Notes under the pieces: model-generated
The model's database searches: none
The model's input: only the letters and a program-made list of their open reading frames with translations
Told to the model about the DNA's origin: nothing
DNA from: Bathymodiolus brooksi
Taxonomy: Eukaryota; Mollusca; Bivalvia; Mytilida; Modiolidae
Assembly (NCBI GenBank): GCA_963680875.1
Contig: OY804589.1
Span: 32,032,962-32,096,961, forward strand
Length of the DNA: 64,000 bases
Reading direction: 5' to 3'
Shown here: positions 54,641-64,000 of the stretch, in pieces
Layout: the number at the start of each line of letters is the position of its first letter
How positions within the stretch are numbered: the first letter of the stretch is position 1
Translations under genes and position numbers: made by a program

Positions 54641-56152
54641 AACCTAACCCTACTGGGTATTAATGGCGAGCAATCTAAATCTAGTACATTAGTAATATTA
54701 AAAACGCTTGATATCTGAGGAAATCCCAGATAAAACGTTTACTGTACAAATTGATTGGACTTCTACAATTTTACGTAGAAATCGTATTCTTTATCCGAAA
54801 TCAAGTTTTGTTAAGTTCAATCTCTTCCACTGAAAATGCACATTTTCGCCATTTGAATTTAGCACGAAAATTATGAGCGAAAAATATAGTTTCGAATTTG
54901 TAAAGTTTTATACTTCGTGATTTGTTTACGTCAAGTTGCAACTGGACATTTTTGTTGACCTTACTCCTTTAGGAATATTTTTTTAACTTTCTTTAAAAAA
55001 AATCATTTTTGAAAAGATTTTTCGTTTTTTAAGATAATCAAATTTGATATGTATACTTTTGTTGTGAAAATTTTGTAAGACATAGCTGAAATAAAGCTTG
55101 TTTTTTGGCAAGCAGACGTTTTTCCTTCAGCGTTACATTCTTTTCTTTCCATGAACTTACCGATTTTTGCCTCCAAGCATTGCTTTAATCAGAAATCGTT
55201 AATGAGGTCATAGAGTACGCTGACTCTGCTTCCGGTAGCACAAGAAAATGGTCCGAAAAACGTATATTGAGGTTTTTATTGAGAAAAATGTAAAAGACAT
55301 ACGATATTTTGTAACGCGTTACATGAGAAAATTGTGCGTTAACGACGTTTTCTTCCAATAAATTCGTTTTCAAAAGCAAACATAAACCTAATCTAATATA
55401 ATAAAACAATTATTCGTATAATTCCCTATACAAGCATGTATCGGAAATCAAAATCCATCAATTTAACAAAAATCTACATTCGTTTTACTTATTTCATGTT
55501 CTATTTAGTCAAAGTATCACCAATAGCGCGCGTAACGTCAGTACAGGTCAGATGAGTCTGAACTTATGTAACCGTTCAATGAAAATAGCGATTAGGAGAG
55601 TATAAAAGCTTTTTTTTTTTTTTTCTTTTTATTAAACTGCTTTGGTTACAACGAGCAATCCGATTGGTCGATAAATGTCATAATTCGTATTTAGCATATC
55701 GTTTGTAGTGTACATCAAGGGAACGAACGATAACTCTGATAGGAATTGAAAGTTTGAGTGTAAATATCGATGGAACGAAACAACCTTGTGAATATAATTG
55801 TATTGATGCATATATATTACATGTGAAGAGGGTTAATTTTCATTGGGTGTTTTGTGAAAAAAAAAATCAGTTGCAGTATCCACATAAATTGACAATATGT
55901 AGTAGTGTAGAGGAAATGTGCATGTGTCACCTGTATTGTCTGTCTTCCTAAAAATAAATAGGTTTGTGCACTAAGTGGCTCCATTCCATTTAGCTAACGT
56001 GATTTTTTCCTTTTTCTTTCATTCTGGCATTATGCCGTGTTATTGATGAACATAAAAGTCCTTGATTGAAATATACAACAAAAAGTAATGTAATAGCTCT
56101 CAATTTCTACAATACGGTTTCTAATTAAGTTAACAGGGTTATTTCTAGGTGA

Positions 56153-56415
56153 TATTGGAGACCGTAGTAGTCGTGATCGCATGATAGGTGGATTTACAAT
56201 TACCTATGTAATCAGTGGGTATGATCACTAAAGTTGTAAGTTCGAATCCCGGTCAGGCGAGGTGTACTTGATACAACATTATGTGATAAAGTTTGGGAGT
56301 GACTTGCGGCAGGTCGGTGGTTTTCTCCGGGTATTCCGGTTTCCTCCAACAAAAAACTGACCGCCACGATATAACTGAAAAATATTGTTGAAAGTGGCAT
56401 TAAGCACCACTTTAC
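56153..56415 (+). mobile_element. SINE family A, unit 2
   Basis: Paralogue of 46865, one base longer in the ggtttt run. Confidence 0.7.
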
Positions 56416-57372
56416 CAAAACAAACCAAACCTTATGATGACACTAATGAGACAAATAATTAAAACAGCATCGGTGGTGTACCGGTTAAGAAGGCTCACCT
56501 CGACTACTGTTCGAGTCCCTGTCGGATCAAACGAAAGTATTATAAAATTGGTAGTTGTGGAGAAACATGTCTATTCACGGACTGTTGTTTCATTGAGATA
56601 TCACTATAAAAATCCAACTAAGCGTGGCAATCGTAACTACTGGGCCATTCTCACTACCCTACCACTAAGCGTGGCAATCGTAACTACTCGACCATTCTCG
56701 CTACCCTACAACTAAGCGTGGCAATCGTAACTACTCGGCCATTCTCGCTACCCTACGACTAAGCGTGGCAATCGTAACTACTCGGCCATTCTCGCTACCC
56801 TACAAATAACCTCGTACGTAAATAGTAGAAATTCTTCTTAAATTTTTTGCCGGAAGTAAAGTTAAGTTAAGCCGCACAAAAATATAGTCCACGAAAATCC
56901 AATATGGAAGATATACTAAGTAAAATCTAATCATACAAAGTTAATTAAAACTTTAACTTTTATCCATGAAAATAATTGAAATATAGAAAATTGTTTAAAA
57001 TATAACTTTATCAAACTTTCATGTAACTGACATGTGAAAAGTAGTGCGATTTATACGCCTAATGCATACGAGGTTATTTGTAGGGTAGCGAGAATGGCCC
57101 AGTAGTTACGATTGTAAGCGTGGTAGTCTATTACAAAAAGACATGATCATCATCTCATCAAAATGTAACTTGTTCTCACCATGATATACATATGAATCTA
57201 GCTGAAGAATTGCTCACTTGGCATTAAGCAACAATCCATCACTCACACAAATATTTAACTTGGCATACAAAATGTACAACCAACATTTCAGCCATGTTGA
57301 ATCATTCTTCTATTTTTAAGTAAACTTGCAATACCTATCACTACCATATGTATAACATGCCACTACTAAAAG

Positions 57373-57578
57373 AGTGCCGGTGCCGTCGTGGGCATGAGCG
57401 TATGGATGTTGGATTTACAACTATCTATGCAATCAGTGCCTATCACCACTAACGTTGTTCGAATCCTACTCATGGCTAGGTGTACTCGATACAATTTTAT
57501 GTGATAAAGTTTGTCAGTGATTTGCGACAGGTTGGTAGTTTTCTCCTGGTACTCCTGTTTCCTCCACCAATAAAACTC
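57373..57578 (+). mobile_element. SINE family A, unit 2
   Basis: Same truncation point as the unit 1 paralogue. Confidence 0.65.
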
Positions 57579-58450
57579 CCGCTGTGAATTTACCGTGACG
57601 ACCGAGTGTAAACAAACAAAACAACGGCATATAGCGTATTTGTAAAGTCCTTAAAATACAAATTCCCCCTCAGTTATAAATAAATATTCTGTAACTAAGT
57701 ATTTTTTTATCATTTGTTTTGAAAATTTACATTTGGGGATCATACATTCCATTGATATTTGTCGGCCATGAATAACAAAATGCACTAACTTACTGACTAA
57801 CCTTGTTTTCCTACGTATACATTGATAACTAGATGGTGATGTAATTAAGTTACTGATATTTTCCAATTTTATGGCATTTTGAATTTTGCTACTCAAACTA
57901 GTAAAATGCTCACAAAATCGTAAAATAAATCAGTAACCAGCTTGTGTCAATCAGCGTCCCTTGTAAACAACGTCACAGGATGACGATATATTACAAGTCA
58001 AAGTCGATAGATGGTTGTCTTAAATATTTTTTCCGGAATTTTTTGTTAAGTCAACAATCCAAGCTTTTTTTTTCATTGGCATTTATTTCTTTATTTCATA
58101 TCTAACAATAATTGTCGATTAATAACAACTGTTCAAGTGTTCGATATTATGCTTGACGACTCCGCTCCGCCATCTTGTTAGCACTTGAAATGATGAACGA
58201 ATGATCTCCGACTTTTTTTTAAAAATATTTTTACGCAGGAATTGTTCAATAGAATCTATGTTGGAAAATACACAATAAATATGTTTTTCATGTTAACATC
58301 CATATCTTTGTTTTAAAATATCTCGTTCAAAAACAAATAATTCAAAATCAATTCAATATTTCCGAAGGAGGTAAATGGAACAGCCACCAAATGCCGTGTG
58401 TATACAGTTCACGAAAAGTTAAAAATGACCGTATTTGTCCTATTAGAATC

Positions 58451-58612
58451 GAAATAATTCATGGCAGGCATAGAGTTGTGCAAATTTACACATGGGCTGG
58501 GCCTTTATATTCTTAGATTTTACCCCTCGCTACCGCTCAGGGTAAAATTCGAATATAAAGGCCCAGCCCATGTGTAAATTTGCACAACTCTATGCCTGCC
58601 ATGAATTATTTC
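58451..58612. repeat. Same hairpin at the unit 2/3 junction
   Basis: Identical to 49163-49324 at an offset of 9288 bp. Ends 6 bp before unit 3 begins. Confidence 0.9.
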
Positions 58613-58683
58613 TTAAATATATACGTCATTCTTCCATGTTACGGTTTCGTGCTTATTGTGATGATTATTTTGATTTGATTTTT

Positions 58684-58928
58684 TATGCTTAACACCACTT
58701 TCAGAAATATTTCAGCTATATCATGGCGACCAGTTTTAGTGGTGGAAGAAGCCGGAGTACCCGGAGATAACCGCCTACCTACATAGGCAAGCAACTGGTA
58801 AACTTTATCACTTGTGGCTGCGAGTCGAGTGCAGCCTTTTTTGTAATTTACAAAGCCGGGCGCGAACCCACGCCGTATTGGTGATAGGTTTGTATGAGTT
58901 GTAGGTAATCCAACTACCTAACTCATTA
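58684..58928 (-). mobile_element. SINE family B, duplication unit 3
   Basis: Offset 9288 bp from the unit 2 copy; I saw no difference between the two. Confidence 0.75.
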
Positions 58929-59142
58929 AAACCAATTTATGTGATGGAAAAGGGTATAATAATCGGCCATGTTTTAACTATCTGTTCTATCCAGTTATTG
59001 TATGATGCCATCATTTAAAAAAAATCATTGTCCCACTTTTTGTAACCACTACTATGGAAGGACCCATTTATCATTTCATGTCAAGATAAATTGTCAGTGC
59101 GTGCTATGCGCATTTGATATGTCTGTTGTGTCTATGTAATCC

Positions 59143-59388
59143 GGGTGCCATAGTGGCCGTGATCGTTTGGTAGTTGGATTTACAACTACCTATGCAACCA
59201 GTGCCTATTACCACTAATGTTGTGAGTACGAATATCGATCAGGGCGAGGTGTATAACATTATGTGATAAAGTTTGTCAGTGACTTGCGACAGGTCGGTGG
59301 TTTTCTCCGGGACCTCCGGTTTCTTCCTCCAATAAAACTGACCACCACGATATAACTGAAATATTGTTGAAAGTGGCGTTAAACACCA
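59143..59388 (+). mobile_element. SINE family A, unit 3
   Basis: Paralogue of the 49855 copy at the exact 9288-bp offset. Confidence 0.75.
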
Positions 59389-59720
59389 TCAAACAAACAA
59401 ACACGAAGAACACATGTATTTATCATTTCAGGTCACGATAAATGTCTAAAATGGTCAGTGCGTGCGATGCGTATTTGATATGTCTGTTGTATCTGTGTAA
59501 TCCTATGTCATGCTTTACATTGGATCAGATTAAAAAAAAAACCGATACACTTGTTATCATCTGCTGAGCTGAATACATATTTAGTGTGATTGTTTGTAAT
59601 TAAAGCCAAGGTAAATATTGTATCTGTCTTTCTTATTTGAACGACATTGATCACGTTTCTCCCACTTTTGAAAAACCTAATTCACGTTTCTTCCACAAGT
59701 GTCAAACAATAGATTTTCTT

Positions 59721-60085
59721 GGTTAGTGAGTGATTGTTGTTTATCGCCAATTCAGCATTTTTCAGCTATATCATGGCGAGACCAAGTAAATTTCAATGAG
59801 ATGATGATGAGATCCGCTTTGTTCTAGACCAATACGCTGAGTTGGATTTTTATAGTGCTAGCGCACTGAAACAACAGTCCGTGGGTAGACATTTCGCTCC
59901 ACTCGGACACATTATCCTGATTCTGAGCCAACCATTCTTTGCTCTTTCTCCTTAATGCTGCGTGCTTAGAGGAGAAGCAACAAATACCAATTTTATAGTC
60001 TCTAGTTTGACCCCACCGGGGCTCGACCCCACGACTTACGCACTCGAGGCGAGCACGCTAACCATTACGCCACCGATACGGTTAA
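59721..60085 (-). mobile_element. SINE family C, left member of an inverted pair (unit 3)
   Basis: Paralogue of 50433 at the 9288-bp offset, with ggttagtgag in place of ggtgagtgag at the edge. Confidence 0.8.
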
Positions 60086-60357
60086 TTGGCTTGGTATTTA
60101 TATAGTATTTAAAATTGTTTATATTATCAAGGTTTAGTGAGACCTATAAATGATGTAAATACAATGTAATTCTAAATATGTTTTGCATAAGTAGAAAAAA
60201 TTGAATATGCACTTTTCTTTTATTAAATAAATTAGTCCTTCATAATAATTTATAATAATAATGTCCATATTTTAATTAAAATAAAATATATCTACATATT
60301 TTTATACAATATGCTAGCCAGATTTAGACTTTTGAATAATTGTATTAAATCCTTTAG

Positions 60358-60570
60358 ATGAATTGACCTGGGCACATGGACAGTTCTTATTCGTAGACGA
60401 TGGCAACGCAGATAAAATCCTCATGTTTACTACAGCTCGCAACCTCACCGATCTTATAGTAGCAGAAATCATCTATGGAGACGACACTTTATTCACTTCA
60501 CCATTTCAATTTACTCAACTCTACACACTACACGCAATGGTCGGCGATGTCATGTACTCACTTGTTTTTA
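60358..60570 (+). pseudogene. MULE-like transposase domain fragment (unit 3)
   Basis: Same as unit 2 except for D to E (VAEIIYGDD) and TPTQ to SPFQ-type changes near FTSPFQFTQLYTLH. The same SINE C truncation is present. Confidence 0.6.
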
Positions 60571-60930
60571 ACCGTATTTGTGGCGTAATTGTTAGCGTGC
60601 TCGCCTCGAGTGTGGTCAAACCAAACTGGCAAAGACTATAAAGTTGATATTTGTTGCTTCTCCGCTAAGCACGCAGCATTAAGGAGAGAGACCAAAGACT
60701 GGTTGGCTCGGAATCAGAATAATGTGTCCGAGTGGAGCGACATGTCTACCCACAGATTGTTGTTTCAGTGAGCTAGCAAAATGAAAATCAAACTCAGCGT
60801 GTTGGTCTAGAACAAAGCGGACATCATCATCATGTCATTGAAAATAACATGTTCTCGCCATGATATAGCTGAAACAATTGCTCATTTGGCGTCACTCACT
60901 CACTCACTCACTCACTCACTCACTCACTGC
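60571..60930 (+). mobile_element. SINE family C, right member of an inverted pair (unit 3)
   Basis: Paralogue of 51283 with a longer (cact)n tail (two extra 4-bp units), which shifts the downstream offset to 9296. Confidence 0.8.
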
Positions 60931-60934
60931 CTTT

Positions 60935-61534
60935 TTACTGGCGACGCGAAGGTATTTTTGGGGCATCAGACCCATCATTCGGAAGCCACATATAATCTGT
61001 GCAGTGATTTTGGTTAACCCATGTTTCATCCATATATACGATATCATACCCTGCTTCCCTAAAAGATTTGATCTTTCTCAGATAATTACACCTATCATTG
61101 ATAATAGACACTTGATCGCACAGAACTCTTCGATTATCACCTATTTTTTTTATAAGTATATCCAAGATCAATGAGAGTTAGAGTAAGTTTAGACTTTGAT
61201 ATTTTGATAGAATCTTTTATTTCCTTATGTATTATTGAGACAGTCGGAGCAATTTTCCGTGAATATAAACCGTGGATTGTTCTTTTAATAACACAATGAT
61301 CAAAGTCGTCCAAAATGTTAGCTCTTTCTTCGGGTCTATTTGACTTACAAGGCCTCTTACCATTCATAATAGGTGCACTGAAGTGTAAGACACACCCACA
61401 GCTTTGGATGTATTTTGATATACCCTATCAAATGACACAATTGGCTTCTTCGTTGCCTTTTCCTTACTGAAAAAGGCAAACAACTTTATTACAAACTTTT
61501 GGCATTCCGGAGATAAGTCAGACTTTTTACCCAT
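60935..61534 (-). pseudogene. Tc1/mariner-like transposase, broken (unit 3)
   Basis: Same frameshifts and truncation as the unit 2 copy, so the element was dead before duplication. Visible differences are SFREAGYD for SFMEAGYD and LTLIDLGY for LTLSDLGY. Confidence 0.65.
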
Positions 61535-62544
61535 TTTACAAAAAATGCAAAATATAACAATAATTTATGAGAGAAATGCTTGTCAGGTTCGTCTAAAGTA
61601 CACGTGGCTGAGAGAAAGATTTTACAGGTAAGATACCTGACGTACGTATGGCTATTCTATAAAGTACATCTACTCCCACCCGAAAAATGACAATAAAATA
61701 GGACCAAAATACAAAATTTAATCTGAGTGCAGCCTCAGCCAAAACAATAACAAGCATTACTGTAAATTTTTTAGTTAGCACTCCTAATTCTAAATAAAAC
61801 TCTCGTTTATTTTGCTGTTCAAAAATCTATAGCTTAAAAGATATTTGGATTTTTCGTTATTCTAATCAAAAAATTATTATTTGTTTTTAGTATAAAACCA
61901 TTTTGTATTATTGTTTGTTTTTTTTTTATTAGAAGAAATTGTCTTAGCTAGTAGAAATAGAATAGAACTGATTAATTATATTGAATTGAAAAATTTGCAA
62001 CCCACTCACATATTTGAATACTGAATATTTGACCACACAAACAGTACGTCTGTAGATAAATCTCCGTGGTCACCAACGATTACTGCCGAACAAGATATTC
62101 TTCATTATGTGCTGCTGCAAGTTGTCTTTTGTAGACACTAAACGTGCGGAAATTGTTATCGGGAGATATTAAATTTTTTTTTAATTTATTTTGAGAATTA
62201 ATTCGACCAAATACTTAATTAGATTGGCTTGTTCTAATGCTTTTTTGTAGCTTATACTTATTCAGACTGAGGGCTTGAAAACACTAATTAAAATTAACAA
62301 CATGAACACGTTTTATAATGAATCTGAATTTCTAATAAGTTTTGTTTCTATAAAAGATGTGTCATGTGACATGTATTAGCTGAAAATGAGTCAACGAATT
62401 GTCATGTTGCTGGCTATTTAATAGGCAGACGTACTTAGTAAGTGGGGTCGCTTAAGTACTTATTATTTACATGTAAGAAGTCGGGTCGCTTAAGTACTTG
62501 ATAACTCGAACAATTACCGAGCATCAATATATTTATTTATTATT

Positions 62545-62755
62545 GGGGCCGTCGTTGTCGTGATCGCATAGTAGTTGGATTTACAACTACCTATGTAATC
62601 AATGCCTATCACCACTAAAATTGTGAGTTCGAATCCATTCATCGCTATGTGTACTCGATACAACATTATGTGATAAACTATAAAGTTTGTCAGTGACTTG
62701 CGACAGGTCGGTGGTTTCTTCAAATACGCCGATTTCCTGCATCAATAAAACTGAC
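62545..62755 (+). mobile_element. SINE family A abutting the RT fossil, unit 3
   Basis: Indistinguishable by eye from the unit 2 copy. Confidence 0.7.
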
Positions 62756-62760
62756 ACCCA

Positions 62761-63090
62761 AAATCTGCTTCTTACCTTAACTTTTACATTGAAATCGACA
62801 ACAGAGGAAGATTAAAAACAAAACTCTACGACCAACGTGATGATTTCACTTTTCCAATAGTCAACCTCCCCTTCATGATCAGTAGCAGTATTCCAGCAAC
62901 ACTAGTGTATGGGGTTTACTTTTCACAACTCGTACGTTATTATAGGTGATTGTGTCCAAAACAGTGATTTCCTGGACAGAGATGTGTTGCTGACACAAAA
63001 GCTACTCAAACAAGCATATATGTTGCTTATAGGTTGAAGTCATCGCTACAAAAAATATACAGTCGTCATCACGTAGTGGTTGATCGTTAT
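62761..63090 (+). pseudogene. Reverse transcriptase C-terminal fossil, unit 3
   Basis: Identical by eye to unit 2, again leading into the shortened 42-bp array. Confidence 0.7.
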
Positions 63091-63116
63091 GAACTACCTA
63101 CTTTTCTAATGACAAA

Positions 63117-63330
63117 GTATCTTTTCTCTTTATGTAGATTCTTTCCTCTAACGCTGACAAGACTTTTCTCTTTATGTAGATTCTTTCCTCTAACGCTAAC
63201 AAGACGTTTCTCTCTATGTAGATTCTTTCCTCTAACGCTGACAAGACTTTTCTCTTGATGTAGATTCTTTCCTCTTACGCTGACAATACCTTTCTCTTTC
63301 TGTAGATTCTTTCCTCTAACGCTGACAAGA
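63117..63330 (+). repeat. Same minisatellite, 5 units (unit 3)
   Basis: Three units fewer than unit 2, with the deleted units internal. The end variants (cctcttacgctgacaa) match unit 2. Confidence 0.9.
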
Positions 63331-63644
63331 CTTTACCGGAATTGACTATATGAGTAACATGGTGGACATCTTATAATGAACAGAAACAGATCATTCGTCA
63401 GCATTTGGACTCATTCTCGGTTTTTATATTGGTGGGGGTCATTTATTTTTTGTGTTTTATGTTATTTGTTTTGTTTGTCTTCGTTCTGTATCTTGTGTCC
63501 AATGTTGCCCTTGTCTCTGGATAGTCAATCCTTCGGTTTTTTCTAACCTTTATTTGACTAAAACATATTTTATTGATAAATAACATATAGCCTTTATTTA
63601 CAATGAATAATGTAAAATACATTTGATTTTAGACCGAATCACAA

Positions 63645-63842
63645 ATGATCATGCTTGTTAAAGTTGTGAGTTCGAATCCCGCTCATGGCGAGTTGTACTC
63701 GATACAACATTATGTGATAAAGTTTATCAGTGACTTGCGACAGGTCAGTGATTTTTTTCCGTTTACTCTGGTTTCCTCCACCAATAAAACTGACCGACAC
63801 GATATAACTGAAATATTGTTCAAGGTCGTTTTAAACACCATT
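63645..63842 (+). mobile_element. SINE family A fragment, unit 3
   Basis: Shares the derived ttttttccgtttactc centre with unit 1 rather than with neighbouring unit 2. This is a sign of sequence exchange among units. Confidence 0.65.
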
Positions 63843-64000
63843 AACCTAACCCTACTGGGTATTAATGGCGAGCAATCTAAATCTAGTACATTAGTAATAT
63901 TAAAAACGCTTGATATCTGAGGAAATCCCAGATAAAACGTTTACTGTACAAATTGATTGGACTTCTACAATTTTACGTAGAAATCGTATTCTTTATCCGA

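Larger units (their letters stand above)
49331..58618 (+). repeat. Segmental duplication unit 2 (9288 bp)
   Basis: Begins tacgtcattcttccatgt and is followed directly by unit 3 at the same sequence. Relative to unit 3 it lacks 33 bp after 52271 and has three more 42-bp repeats in the RT tail. Confidence 0.9.
58619..64000 (+). repeat. Segmental duplication unit 3 (cut by the window end)
   Basis: Matches unit 2 with only scattered single-base differences, such as gcagaaatcatc for gcagacatcatc in the MULE-like piece. The remainder lies beyond 64000. Confidence 0.9.

Overview
The window is animal nuclear DNA, most likely from a bivalve mollusc and perhaps a mytilid-like one. The evidence is AT-rich, intron-rich sequence, C-type lectin and PAN exons, several tRNA-derived SINE families, and a reverse transcriptase (RT) family and 3' tail that I recall from bivalve genomes. 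The species call is inference. Almost no long uninterrupted gene is present, and most long open frames are minisatellites read through.

Layout. (1) 1.4-28.1 kb holds one plausible complete host gene on the + strand: exon 1 (signal peptide, 1365-1422), exon 2 (PAN/apple domain, 11263-11526), exon 3 (N-terminal half of a C-type lectin domain, 13045-13239) and exon 4 (C-terminal half with stop, 27181-27425), then a 3' UTR with a 52-bp minisatellite and a poly(A) signal at 28080. All three introns are phase 1 and the joined frame is open for 253 residues. (2) Intron 1 contains a 23-bp minisatellite, SINEs, snapback hairpins, and a 721-bp element with perfect 36-bp inverted ends enclosing a piece of a PIF1-like helicase. 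(3) Intron 2 holds a 752-bp palindrome ending 52 bp before exon 3. (4) Intron 3 (13.9 kb) is filled by an approximately 12-kb near-palindrome, 14.48-26.49 kb. Each arm carries about 3.8 kb of a 42-bp minisatellite. The right-arm array is strewn with consensus 5' splice sites and appears to grow out of the end of a coiled-coil-like exon.

(5) 28-41 kb is a repeat graveyard: a 46-bp minisatellite, an 18-bp minisatellite grown inside a dispersed repeat, RT fossils, SINEs and hairpins. (6) 41.7-64.0 kb is a three-unit tandem segmental duplication: unit 1 is 41727-49330, unit 2 is 49331-58618, and unit 3 starts at 58619 and is cut by the window end. Units 2 and 3 are offset by exactly 9288 bp over most of their length and look very recent. 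Unit 1 lacks a 1.85-kb composite insertion (SINE pair, MULE-like transposase piece, Tc1/mariner-like transposase) that splits a candidate exon in units 2 and 3. A perfect 62-bp-arm hairpin sits at each later unit junction. A 42-bp minisatellite in the RT tail falls from 11 to 8 to 5 repeats along the three units.

Functionally, the only coherent product is a secreted PAN plus C-type lectin protein, a type of molecule used in molluscan recognition and immunity. Everything else is mobile-element debris, satellite growth and duplication. The strongest candidate for something undescribed is the giant intronic hairpin with its arrayed splice-donor repeats.
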